A stretch of DNA of 64,000 bases from Nitrospira sp. GTDB lineage: Bacteria; Nitrospirota; Nitrospiria; Nitrospirales; Nitrospiraceae. Position numbers and translations under genes: made by a program. The notes beneath the pieces are model-generated. The model saw only the letters and a list, made by a program, of their open reading frames with translations, was not told where the DNA came from and did no database searches. The stretch is from positions 310,001-374,000 of the forward strand of contig JAURZE010000022.1 of assembly GCA_030653545.1 (NCBI GenBank), written 5' to 3'. Of the stretch, positions 26,369 to 34,881 are shown piece after piece; the first letter of the stretch is position 1; every line of letters starts with the position of its first letter.

Positions 26369-26759
26369 TCCCCTCTCCCAAGTGACCGACAGATCCTCAT
26401 CCAAAGTCCAGTTCCCCATGCAGCCACAGAGCCTGTAAGCAACACGGCTGAAGGCGCACTCCTTCGTTCATCATCCCCGGTATTCAGTGCACAGTCCGAT
26501 GCGAACCTGCACGAACCACTCGGCATAGGCTATCCGCCGCCCGTTCCCGTCACTGTAGAGATGAAAGGCTTGCCAAAGGCTTCAGGCATGCTATGGTAGA
26601 TCGGTAACACGATGAGTTCGGTCGTCCCTTTGCCCTATTGCGCTCAGGGTCCCCACTCATTCCCATTTCCCGCAAACGGCAGCCGCAGCCAGCCATTCAT
26701 GATGGAAATGCCCTGGTGAAAGCTTGGCTGTATCAACAACCGGTAGGAGCGCGAGACAC
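26369..26759. other. Noncoding interval
   Basis: These 391 nt contain no convincing gene. A possible promoter on the plus strand is TTGCCA with TATGGT about 16 nt later (near 26571-26598). Nothing else stands out, and the next gene starts at 26760. Confidence 0.5.
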
Positions 26760-27209
26760 ATGAGAGCGATGATGAAGCAGCTCACGACCCTCTTTACTAT
26801 TCTGACATTCACGACCATCTGGGCCGGTCCGGTCATGACGTATGCCGCCACGCCTGAAAAGGCACCGATCGAGATCAAGGTCCGTGTCAGTGAGAAGGGA
26901 TTCCTGGACGAGAAGGGCAAACCCTATAGCGCGAAACGTGGCCTCCAGGTGCCCAAAGACACTCCGGTAAAAATCACGTTTATCTTCAGCGAAGAGCTGA
27001 CGAGCCTGGCGGTGGGCGACACCCATCAGATTGCCATCAAGTCAGAAGATGGCTGGAAGCAGGAAACCGGCTCCATCTGGATCATGAGCCGTGAAGCCAG
27101 CGTCAGTTTTCTCGCCGGAGAAAACGGCCGCATGCAGTATCGCGCCTACTGCATCCTCGACTGCATTGGGATGGAACATCTAACCAATTTATTGATCCAG
27201 GTCGTCTAG
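26760..27209 (+). CDS. Cupredoxin-like secreted protein
   Basis: The 149-residue protein has a signal peptide (ending about AATPEKAP), then a beta-sandwich-like region with IEIKVRVSEKGF, VPKDTPVKITFIF and GDTHQIAIKSE. It ends with QYRAYCILDCIGMEHLTN. The latter holds His, Cys-x3-Cys and Met, resembling copper-binding loops. CuA sites have Cys-x3-Cys with His and Met at other distances, so the match is incomplete. A periplasmic copper or electron-carrier role is likely. The gene overlaps the next, convergent one by 4 nt. Confidence 0.65.
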   Translation: MRAMMKQLTTLFTILTFTTIWAGPVMTYAATPEKAPIEIKVRVSEKGFLDEKGKPYSAKRGLQVPKDTPVKITFIFSEELTSLAVGDTHQIAIKSEDGWKQETGSIWIMSREASVSFLAGENGRMQYRAYCILDCIGMEHLTNLLIQVV

Positions 27210-27619
27210 TACCCGCGACCCGTGCTGCCGCCGCGGCCCATCCGGTCCAAGGGAAGCGCTTCGTATCGAGTCTTGAGGTCGGGATGCGCCGCGAGGAAAT
27301 TCTTCACGCCCGCGTCATCGGCAAACACGTCTTTACTGCGCCCGCGATACTCTTCGATCGTCAGTCCGTGCTTCGACAGCAACGCGCTGAGCTTCGTATT
27401 GATATCCGCGCCCATTTCTTTCATTTGCTCAGGAGATGGCCGCTGCCCTTGGCCGTACTGCTCCCCGCCCTTAAAATAGTTCGTCATCATCTCGCCGATC
27501 TCAATCCGCGCCTTCACGAACTTTTCGATATCGGCCGGTTCCGCCGCCAGACCCTGTCCTGCAAACAAGGCAAGGGCCGCGATGAACCCCATCATGCTCG
27601 ACGTCTTAGTCATCATCAT
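27206..27619 (-). CDS. Secreted hypothetical protein
   Basis: The 137-residue product starts with a signal peptide (to about GLAAEPAD) and continues as a helical, charged protein (IEKFVKARIEIGEMMTNYF, KMGADINTKLSALLSKHGLT-like heptads). The tail is glycine/arginine-rich. No family is recognised. It probably works in the periplasm. An AAAGGAC ribosome site precedes the ATG. Confidence 0.65.
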   Translation of the reverse strand: MMMTKTSSMMGFIAALALFAGQGLAAEPADIEKFVKARIEIGEMMTNYFKGGEQYGQGQRPSPEQMKEMGADINTKLSALLSKHGLTIEEYRGRSKDVFADDAGVKNFLAAHPDLKTRYEALPLDRMGRGGSTGRGY

Positions 27620-27692
27620 GTCCTTTCGATGAAAATCCGCCCGCCGTCACCCGGCGCGCGGCTGTGCCGCACCCGTCCTCCGGCCTCGCCCG

Positions 27693-27971
27693 CTATGTCG
27701 GAATATCTCTGGTCCCGTCGTACGACATACGAGACTGGAACGATACCTTGACCGTGTCGCCGTCCTTCACCACCGTATCTTCGGTGCCGACTTTCTTGTT
27801 CACAGAAATCAGGGCTTCCCGGCTGTCGATAAATCGAAGTAGCACCCCAAGAGTCTCGGCATTTGCCTCGATCAACTTCCGCACCGTCGTCGGCTCCGCC
27901 GACTCGATGGAGAACTCATTCTCCCCTGTCGCTTCTTGAATGACTCGCCCGAATACCAACACGGTAACCAT
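27693..27971 (-). CDS. MoaD/ThiS-like ubiquitin-fold protein
   Basis: The 92-residue protein begins MVTVLVFGRVIQEATGENEF, the ubiquitin-fold start of MoaD/ThiS proteins, with a middle IDSREALISVNKKV. It does not end in the usual Gly-Gly: the C-terminus is GTRDIPT. Sulfur-carrier MoaD and ThiS need the terminal Gly-Gly, so either this one needs processing or it works differently. No moaE or thiG lies near. An AGGA site precedes the ATG. Confidence 0.65.
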   Translation of the reverse strand: MVTVLVFGRVIQEATGENEFSIESAEPTTVRKLIEANAETLGVLLRFIDSREALISVNKKVGTEDTVVKDGDTVKVSFQSRMSYDGTRDIPT

Positions 27972-28076
27972 AATTCCTCGCTCTTTGCCTGACGTCCGTT
28001 ACACGTATGGTATAGCACAAACCTACTGGCTACTTTTTGGTGCCTGCTCCAGGGCTCACTGCGAGCTCCCTGCTTC

Positions 28077-28310
28077 TCACCTGGCGTGGCAGCGAAAACA
28101 ATCCTGCCGTCTGGGGTGACGATCCGGCAGCGGCTTGGCGGCGCCAGGCTGATGGCAGGTGACACAGTCCTTTTCAGCTGTTATAGCCTGATGCTCCACA
28201 TTCTTGGGAATGACCGGATTCCGATCTTTCGGCGTCGGCAACAGCGATACCCCCACGACAACCGCGACGGCAAAGAGGACAAACCACCAATCGGCTTTTC
28301 GCAACTTCAT
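28077..28310 (-). CDS. Membrane-anchored diheme c-type cytochrome
   Basis: The 77-residue protein has one N-terminal transmembrane helix (WWFVLFAVAVVVGVSLL) and a short periplasmic part with two heme-binding CxxCH motifs (CVTCHQ, CFRCHAR). The flanking histidines in EHQAIT and DRHPRRQ may be distal heme ligands. Its start overlaps the stop of the large FAD/Fe-S dehydrogenase gene by 4 nt (ATGA), so the pair is co-translated. It most likely passes electrons between that enzyme and the membrane chain. Confidence 0.82.
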   Translation of the reverse strand: MKLRKADWWFVLFAVAVVVGVSLLPTPKDRNPVIPKNVEHQAITAEKDCVTCHQPGAAKPLPDRHPRRQDCFRCHAR

Positions 28311-31153
28311 GAGTGGGTGATTCCTTTGTTCTGCTCCGCTGCCTCATAGGCTTCGTTCAGTAACTGCGCCACATGTTTCACCTCAGCCCGTTCCCGCAAT
28401 CCATTCTTGAGCTGGATCATACAGGCGGGACAACTGGTCGCCACGACCTCCGCCCCGACCTGTTCGACGGCCCTGGTTTTTCGCTCCAGGATTTTTTGCG
28501 AGGTGTCGTAATCCTTTACGATGAACGTCCCCGCTCCCCCGGCGCAGCGGTCGGCATCGGGCATCTCGGCATAGTTAAGGCCTGGCAACGACGCCAAAAT
28601 CTTGCGCGGTTCTTTCGTCACGCCGGCGGCCCGGAGGTGGCAGGAGGAATGGTACGTGACGCACTTGGTGCGCGACGCGGCCTGCGCCATGGGCGGATGG
28701 AGCGGGGATCGCGCCACGAATTCGGCGATATGCACGACCTTCTTCGCAATTGTCTCCGCTTGGCGCCGCTCGTCGCCATCGGCAAACAGGGTGGGATAAT
28801 CCTTCAACATCAGCGTGCAGGACGCGCAACCGGTCACGATCGTCTCATAAGACGCAAACGAGGCCATATTGAACCGAGCCCCCTCGCGCGTCAGCTCTTG
28901 ATGTCCATAGGTCTGGATCGGTGTGCCGGAACAACGCTGCGGCGGCAAGGCCGGCTCGACTCCGTGCTTCCGCAAGACTCCGATGACCGCGTCTCCGACC
29001 CCGTCATCGAAATAGTTCGCGGCACAGCCGTGAAAATAGGCGACGCCGCCCGGCGCGGGCTGAGCACCCGATGTCGGGATCAGCGAGGCATGCCGCTCAC
29101 GCAGTTGTCTGGAAGCAATGCGCGGCAACAACAACTCATGAGGCAGCTTGGCTGTCGGTGCAAGGGCCTTGAGGACCAACGCGGCGCCCCACTCCATAAT
29201 CCGTCGGACAACCGGCCGATCCCACAGGCGTTGCGTGCGCCCCAGAAACTTGAGGAACGGCTCGAACGAGTTCCCGCGTGCCTGCCAGCGAAAGATCCAT
29301 CCGGTCAGGCGGTTGGGATGCTCCGCCCGCTTTTTTAGAATCAGGTCAGAGACATCGACTCCCGCCGGGCACGCCGTCCGGCAGGATTTGCAGTTCACGC
29401 ACGCCTCGACCACCCGCTTGGAATTGAGATAGCTGTAGTCCTTCGACGTCACGATCTCGAACCAGCCGCGCGAACTCATGTCCTCCGACTGAAAGACATC
29501 GTAGACGGGACAGACGGCGTTGCACTTCGCGCAGGTCGCGCAGGACTTTGAGAGCCTGGTGTAATCGATATGCTCGGTGAACGAGGCCTCGCTGATCTTG
29601 ATGCCGGGGTTCAGCACGTTGCCGGGATCAAAGGCCCGCTTCACGTCCACGAACAACCCGTACAGCTCCTCGCCGAACATCTTCCTGACGTACTCGGCGC
29701 GAATCCGCCCGTCGCCATGTTCCCCGCAGATGGAGCCGCCGAAACGGTCCAGGACCGTCGAATGAATCTCCCGATAGGCCAGCACCATCTTGTCGAAATC
29801 CTGGCGATCGTTCACGTCGAGCAGCGGGACGATATGCGCGTTGCCGTTCCCGATATGACCGAAAATCGCCACCGGCACCTTCTGTCCTGAAAAATACTCT
29901 TCCAGATAGTGGATCAGCTCGCTGATCCGCTCCGCCCGTACGACCACATCATCCACAAAATTGATCGGCTTCTTGCGCGGATCGAATCGATAGAGGGTGG
30001 GATACAGCGCTTTGCGCGCCTTCCACAATTGCTCACGCTGCTCGGGATCGAACGCCAGCGTCAGGTCAGCCGCGAGGCGGAACGGCCGACAGACCGCCGC
30101 CATCTGCTCCGCCCGTTCATGCAGATCCACTGCGAGCGAGTCGGCATCGAGTTCAGCCAGCAAGGTGGCCGCCGCATCGGCGGGAATCCCATGCTTGGCG
30201 CGACCGATCAGATCGAGCGTGTTGGCATCCATGACTTCGAGTGCACTCGGCTGAAGAGCCAACAGCAGCGGCACCGCCGCCCCGACATCCTCCAGATGCC
30301 GGAAATGAATCAAGGCCGTGAGCGTCGCTTTCGGTTTCTCGACCAGCCGAAGCGTGGCTTCGCTCATCACGCCTAGCGTACCTTCGCTGCCGACAAATAA
30401 TTTCGGGAGATCGAACTGCCCCTGCGCCAGCCCGTCGACCAGGCCAAACAGGTTATAGCCACAGCTGTTCTTGCTGACCGTCGGGCGCTTGCCGCTGATC
30501 AGATCGGCATGGGACTGCGCCAGAACCAGCACGTCCCGCAGGGCCGGGATCGTCGACAGGAGTCGCTCCAGAGTCGGATCGTTCAGCGCATAGGATTTCG
30601 CCTCCAGCCACGTTCCCGACTCCAGGCACAGCCGGAGCCGATGGACATTGTCTTTCACCGACCCGTAGCTGAGTGTGTGCGGCCCCGATGAATTATTCGC
30701 CAGCATCCCGCCGAGCTTGCACATGTCGCCGCTGGAAGGATCGGGCCCGAACAAGAGCCCCTGCCGGGCCAGCTGTTTATTCAATTCAGCCAGAACGATG
30801 CCCGGCTGCACCCGCGCCCAGCGTTCTTCGCGATTCACTTCAAGAATCCGGTTCAACCGCGACACATCGAGAATGATGCCGCTCCCGACGGCCGACCCGG
30901 TGAGATTTGTCCCGGCCGCGCGCGGCGTGAGGGGAATGCCGCGAGATACGGCATAGCGGATGATCTTGGCGATGTCGTCTTCGGACTCCACCAGCACCAC
31001 GGCCTGCGGCACCATCCGGTAAATGCTGGCATCGACGGCATAGGCCGTCTTGGTGGGAAAATCGTCTTTGACTTTCTCGGAACCGAGTTGGGCGCGAAGA
31101 TCAGCCGCGATCGCGCGGGAACGGTCTGGCAGAATGAGAGTTGGCGCAGTCAT
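28307..31153 (-). CDS. Fused FAD-linked dehydrogenase with Fe-S and CCG domains (GlcD-GlcF/D-lactate dehydrogenase-like)
   Basis: This 948-residue protein joins an FAD-binding half of the vanillyl-alcohol oxidase fold (PRAAGTNLTGSAVGSG, then the C-terminal oxidase domain) to a GlcF-like half. The second half has two four-cysteine clusters (CATCAKCNAVCP and CVNCKSCRTACP), then CCG domains with GCAANYFDD, TGCASC, CHLRAAG and TSCPACM. Relatives oxidise D-lactate, glycolate or D-2-hydroxyglutarate. Which is not visible. No membrane helix is present; the co-translated diheme cytochrome would be its acceptor. The ATG matches the family. Confidence 0.9.
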   Translation of the reverse strand: MTAPTLILPDRSRAIAADLRAQLGSEKVKDDFPTKTAYAVDASIYRMVPQAVVLVESEDDIAKIIRYAVSRGIPLTPRAAGTNLTGSAVGSGIILDVSRLNRILEVNREERWARVQPGIVLAELNKQLARQGLLFGPDPSSGDMCKLGGMLANNSSGPHTLSYGSVKDNVHRLRLCLESGTWLEAKSYALNDPTLERLLSTIPALRDVLVLAQSHADLISGKRPTVSKNSCGYNLFGLVDGLAQGQFDLPKLFVGSEGTLGVMSEATLRLVEKPKATLTALIHFRHLEDVGAAVPLLLALQPSALEVMDANTLDLIGRAKHGIPADAAATLLAELDADSLAVDLHERAEQMAAVCRPFRLAADLTLAFDPEQREQLWKARKALYPTLYRFDPRKKPINFVDDVVVRAERISELIHYLEEYFSGQKVPVAIFGHIGNGNAHIVPLLDVNDRQDFDKMVLAYREIHSTVLDRFGGSICGEHGDGRIRAEYVRKMFGEELYGLFVDVKRAFDPGNVLNPGIKISEASFTEHIDYTRLSKSCATCAKCNAVCPVYDVFQSEDMSSRGWFEIVTSKDYSYLNSKRVVEACVNCKSCRTACPAGVDVSDLILKKRAEHPNRLTGWIFRWQARGNSFEPFLKFLGRTQRLWDRPVVRRIMEWGAALVLKALAPTAKLPHELLLPRIASRQLRERHASLIPTSGAQPAPGGVAYFHGCAANYFDDGVGDAVIGVLRKHGVEPALPPQRCSGTPIQTYGHQELTREGARFNMASFASYETIVTGCASCTLMLKDYPTLFADGDERRQAETIAKKVVHIAEFVARSPLHPPMAQAASRTKCVTYHSSCHLRAAGVTKEPRKILASLPGLNYAEMPDADRCAGGAGTFIVKDYDTSQKILERKTRAVEQVGAEVVATSCPACMIQLKNGLRERAEVKHVAQLLNEAYEAAEQNKGITHS

Positions 31154-31264
31154 AGTTCAAGCGTGAGGCATTCTAGACGGCCATGAGAACGAGAACAAGG
31201 GGATCGCCCCGAACAACTTGTTAGCGGGCACATTGATCCCCTAGAATAAGCATCTTGAAATTCT

Positions 31265-32236
31265 ATGTCACGCCCAACCCTCTATAGCACTCGGCTACTC
31301 CCTGCACCGGTTATGACAGCTCTGCGTGAGCGCTATACCCTCGTGGCCGAACCAGTGGAAAACCAGATTCCCACCAGCGACAATCAGCGGCGGGGATTCG
31401 CGCATGCCGACGCCGTCATCTGCACGCTGGCCGACCCAATCACCGACGACTTGCTCGCGGCCGCGCCGCGCCTGAAGATCGTGGCGAATTATGCGGTGGG
31501 GTACAACAACATCGACGTGGCTGCCGCTGCGCGCCGCGGGATCGTCGTGACGAATACCCCGGATGTCCTGACGGATGCGACGGCGGATCTCACTTGGGCC
31601 TTGATTCTGGCAGTCGCACGCCGTGTGGTGGAAGGCGACCGATGGGCCCGCTCCGGGACCTGGCCGGGATGGGCGCCGACTCAAATGCTGGGGACGGATG
31701 TCACAGGAAAAACGCTGGGCATCATCGGCATGGGTCGGATCGGGCAGGCTGTGGCCTTGCGCGCGCAAGGGTTTCGCATGCCGGTGATCTATGCCAGCCG
31801 TCGGCCCTGTCCCCCTCCATCCGGTGTCACAACCTGGACTCACCGACCATTGAAAGAGGTGCTGACGCAAGCTGATTTCGTGTCGATGCACGTGCCATTG
31901 TCGGAGGCGACTCGCCATCTCATTGGATCGCGCGAGCTGGCCATGATGCAATCCACCGCCTTTCTGATCAACACGTCCCGCGGACCGGTCGTCGACGAAG
32001 CCGCCCTTCTCGTCGCCTTGCGACAAGGCACGATTGCCGGAGCCGGATTGGATGTGTACGAACGCGAACCGGTGATTCTGTCTGGATTGGAACAGCTCTC
32101 GAACGTCGTGCTGTTGCCCCATCTTGGATCGGCAACACTGGACGCTCGTTTAAAGATGGGAATGATCTGCGTGGAAAATATTGCGGCCGTACTTGGAGGC
32201 CGGGCTCCGCTGAATCCGGTCATTCAGGGAGTCTAA
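31265..32236 (+). CDS. D-2-hydroxyacid dehydrogenase (glyoxylate/hydroxypyruvate reductase type)
   Basis: The 323-residue protein has the NAD-binding motif GKTLGIIGMGRIGQAVA and the catalytic set: Arg in INTSRGPVVDE, Glu in DVYEREPV and His in LLPHLGSAT. It reduces a 2-keto acid to the D-hydroxyacid or the reverse; glyoxylate or hydroxypyruvate is a likely substrate. It lies divergent from the FAD/Fe-S dehydrogenase, so the two may share a metabolic theme of D-hydroxyacids. A TTGTTA-N18-TAGAAT promoter lies just upstream. Confidence 0.92.
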   Translation: MSRPTLYSTRLLPAPVMTALRERYTLVAEPVENQIPTSDNQRRGFAHADAVICTLADPITDDLLAAAPRLKIVANYAVGYNNIDVAAAARRGIVVTNTPDVLTDATADLTWALILAVARRVVEGDRWARSGTWPGWAPTQMLGTDVTGKTLGIIGMGRIGQAVALRAQGFRMPVIYASRRPCPPPSGVTTWTHRPLKEVLTQADFVSMHVPLSEATRHLIGSRELAMMQSTAFLINTSRGPVVDEAALLVALRQGTIAGAGLDVYEREPVILSGLEQLSNVVLLPHLGSATLDARLKMGMICVENIAAVLGGRAPLNPVIQGV

Positions 32237-34233
32237 CTGGCGATGCGAAACTCACTCTGGGCAGATGACGCCTTGCCCCGGAGGGACTCCAGCCGTTGCG
32301 GAACATCGTGGAATGCCGGAATCATCTGGTAGGTGGTGACGGCCTTCCCCCACTGCGATTCAGCTTCATACAACATCCCCAGCTCGTAGCGAATCGCCTG
32401 CCCCTTCGCTCCCTGGCAGCGAGGATCAGACAGGACCGCCTCCAAGCCGCGAATCGCCTGCGCATATGCACGCTGGTCCTTGAGACACAGCGCGGTCATC
32501 AGGCAGGAATCCAGATAGAACGAATCGGCGGACTTGGACACATGAAACTCGTCCATCGCGTCTTCGTAGAGCCCCATGTTCTTATAAGCGATCCCCAAGG
32601 TGAAATGCGCCTCATAGTCTGGCGGCGGTTCCGCAGACAGCACTGATGCTGTCTCAGCCGTACCGGACGGCATCGCCATCGGCTCAATAGAGATTGGCTC
32701 AACCGCTTGCGGTATCTCCGGAGGCGCATTCGTCAGCCAGGCGCCGGGACGCGATGTCTCTGTCTCCGCCGCCGCTATTGTCGCTGCTGATGATTCGTCA
32801 TCGACCGATGGCTCACTCGCACTCAGAGATACAGGAGTAGCATCCGGGATCACGTCATTGACGGGAATCTGCCAGGCTTCGGCCGACACCGCGCGCGGGA
32901 CGGTAAACAAATGATCGTCAGGAACCGCTCCGTCCAATGTGAATTCCTGAGCCTCGACGACCGACGGCGATGCGACCGGCTCCGGATCCTGAGCGACCGT
33001 TTCCGCAACAGACTGTACGACTGATTCGACGGCACCCGCAGGCTCAACCGGAGCCTCACCACCCATAAGGACGGCCAGGCGTGTCACCAAGTCTGAGTCC
33101 GGGGCCAGGACTTTCACCTTCTCAAAGAGTTCTTCATGCAAACTCTCCATCCCTGCTTCGGGATGAAGCAATAACAGCTCCACCGCCCTCGCATACTGCT
33201 GTGCGGCAGCAGCGGAATCGCCTTTTTCCTCGAAGAGTTCGGCCGACAATTCAATGAGGGGAACCGAATTCGGCTCGGCAGCCAGGAACTCCGAGACCAG
33301 CGCTTCGGCCAATGGATAATCCTGCGCGCGGAGTGCGGCGCCGGCCAGGAAGCGATACTCTCCCAACGCCACCTGCACGTCGCCGCGTTGCAGATGGAGC
33401 CGTGCGAGCAATTGGCAGACTTGCGGATTCCCCGGCTCTCTGGTTAACAGCTGGTTGAGAATCGCCTCGGCTCCCGCATACTGCTGCTCATCCATCCGGC
33501 GTGTGGCTTCAGCAAGCAAATCCAACGGCTCCGACGGTCTGCTCGACGCGGTGGCCATATGGCCGGACGCTGCGGGCTTTCCCGGAGCAGCCCCGCCTTT
33601 TTGCGCACCCTCGACAAACTGGGCGGCTTCGTTGTTCTTCGGATCGATCCGGAGCACGGCGAGATAGGCATCCTTCGCCTCGTCGTAGCGGCCCTGCGCC
33701 GATCGCTCCCGCCCGAGTTGTAGATACACCTTGGTCGCTTCGTCCTGAAGATTTTCTTGGAGGCACAGCTCCGCCACACGCTGCTGAGCGTCGAGGTTTG
33801 ATGGATCCTGGCTGACGATCTTCTTATAGACCTCCAGCGCCTCTTTGCCTTTTCGCTCTTTGAGGTAATACTTCCCCAGCGTAAGATAGTCCTGGACCGC
33901 ACTGCTCAACAATCCACGTTCCGCATTGAGATCACCGAGATGGCGGTAGACTTCGTACCGGGTGGGATCGACTTTAAGGATCTTTTTGTAGGTCGCGATC
34001 GCCTTCAGCGTTGCGCCTTCCGATCGGAAGCCGGCCGCCGCTTGAAGAAACGCCGTGATCGCTTCGGGCACGGCGTTGCGTTTGAGATGAAGATCGCCGA
34101 TCGAGTTGTGAATACTGCCGTCGTTCGGAGCTTCTCCCGCCAGCTTCCGCCACTCAGCAATAGCCGCGTCGTACTGGCCTTTAGCGGCCAACAACTGCGC
34201 ACTTTGGAGAACTTTTGTCCGATCAAGGGCCAA
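32233..34233 (-). CDS. Tetratricopeptide repeat protein
   Basis: The 666-residue product has a block of TPR repeats in the first 230 residues (pattern W...G....A...Y...L, as in GRYDEAKDAYLAVLRIDPKN). A second block lies around residues 240-400. After a long S/V/P/A/E-rich spacer (about 400-550), two more repeats follow near the end. There is no signal peptide or membrane helix, so it is probably cytoplasmic and mediates protein interactions. The partner is unknown. It overlaps the convergent dehydrogenase end by 4 nt. Confidence 0.88.
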   Translation of the reverse strand: MALDRTKVLQSAQLLAAKGQYDAAIAEWRKLAGEAPNDGSIHNSIGDLHLKRNAVPEAITAFLQAAAGFRSEGATLKAIATYKKILKVDPTRYEVYRHLGDLNAERGLLSSAVQDYLTLGKYYLKERKGKEALEVYKKIVSQDPSNLDAQQRVAELCLQENLQDEATKVYLQLGRERSAQGRYDEAKDAYLAVLRIDPKNNEAAQFVEGAQKGGAAPGKPAASGHMATASSRPSEPLDLLAEATRRMDEQQYAGAEAILNQLLTREPGNPQVCQLLARLHLQRGDVQVALGEYRFLAGAALRAQDYPLAEALVSEFLAAEPNSVPLIELSAELFEEKGDSAAAAQQYARAVELLLLHPEAGMESLHEELFEKVKVLAPDSDLVTRLAVLMGGEAPVEPAGAVESVVQSVAETVAQDPEPVASPSVVEAQEFTLDGAVPDDHLFTVPRAVSAEAWQIPVNDVIPDATPVSLSASEPSVDDESSAATIAAAETETSRPGAWLTNAPPEIPQAVEPISIEPMAMPSGTAETASVLSAEPPPDYEAHFTLGIAYKNMGLYEDAMDEFHVSKSADSFYLDSCLMTALCLKDQRAYAQAIRGLEAVLSDPRCQGAKGQAIRYELGMLYEAESQWGKAVTTYQMIPAFHDVPQRLESLRGKASSAQSEFRIAS

Positions 34234-34310
34234 GACAGACCTCTATGAAGAAGAATAGGCAAACGCTAACAGTCTCAATAGGTTTTGTCCAGAAAATGGC
34301 AGAAACGAAA

Positions 34311-34342
34311 GGGGCGTGTTTTCCCTGAAGAAAACACGCCCC
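34311..34342 (-). terminator. Hairpin terminator of the cold-shock gene
   Basis: Thirteen-base arms GGGGCGTGTTTTC and GAAAACACGCCCC flank a six-base loop. On the minus strand the stem is followed by TTTCGTTT, a serviceable U tract. It stands 25 nt after the cold-shock stop codon. Confidence 0.88.
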
Positions 34343-34367
34343 CAACCCTAGCGGTCTATGCAGAGAT

Positions 34368-34583
34368 TTACGCGGACAGCTCGCCCTTCAACACGTTGGC
34401 GGCTTGCGGCCCTTTCGCTCCTTGCACGATGTCGAACTCAACCGGTTCGCCTTCTTTTAAGGTCTTAAAGCCATCGCCCTGAAGCGCTGAATAGTGCACA
34501 AAGACATCATCCCCGCTATCCAATCGGATAAAGCCGAAACCCTTCCGATCATTGAACCACTTCACTGTTCCTTTGGTCTTCAC
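34368..34583 (-). CDS. Cold-shock protein, CspA family
   Basis: The 71-residue protein has both RNA-binding motifs, KGFGFI (residues 14-19) and VFVHY (27-31), in a standard cold-shock fold starting [13 protein letters not shown]. It binds single-stranded RNA and DNA and melts secondary structure. Length and sequence are typical. The ATG follows AAGGAGG. A leader of about 170 nt lies upstream. Confidence 0.95.
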   Translation of the reverse strand: MKTKGTVKWFNDRKGFGFIRLDSGDDVFVHYSALQGDGFKTLKEGEPVEFDIVQGAKGPQAANVLKGELSA

Positions 34584-34788
34584 AAGATCCTCCTTTTCTC
34601 AATGACTACGTGTAGTTACGCAGTCGGCCAAACACGCCGTACAGAGACACAGATGATTGCGATGAACAGAAAGAGAGAAGTGAGGAGATCGACTGACGGG
34701 CGTCTGCAGAAAAATTGAATCACGCACAGAACCCATCGGTGAAATGATAAAGCGAAGTGGAAGTACCACAGCACTTTCACCTTGTCAA
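34584..34788 (-). promoter_or_regulatory. Promoter and long 5' leader of the cold-shock gene
   Basis: On the minus strand TTGACA (34788-34783), 17-nt spacer and TACTTC (34765-34760) predict a start near 34752. The mRNA would have about 170 nt before the ATG. Such long leaders act as temperature-dependent switches in known cspA genes; here the role is inferred. Confidence 0.55.
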
Positions 34789-34823
34789 GGGACGCATTCG
34801 GCCCGGGCCATATCCGCACGCGG

Positions 34824-34852
34824 TTTACAAGGTCGCACGACTCCCCTATAGT
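34824..34852 (+). promoter_or_regulatory. Promoter of the lptF operon
   Basis: TTTACA (34824-34829) and TATAGT (34847-34852) with a 17-nt spacer predict a start near 34859. The GTG start of lptF is at 34882. It diverges from the cold-shock promoter about 40 nt away. Confidence 0.7.
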
Positions 34853-34881
34853 GCCGCAACGCGCTCACGACCGTTACGCTT

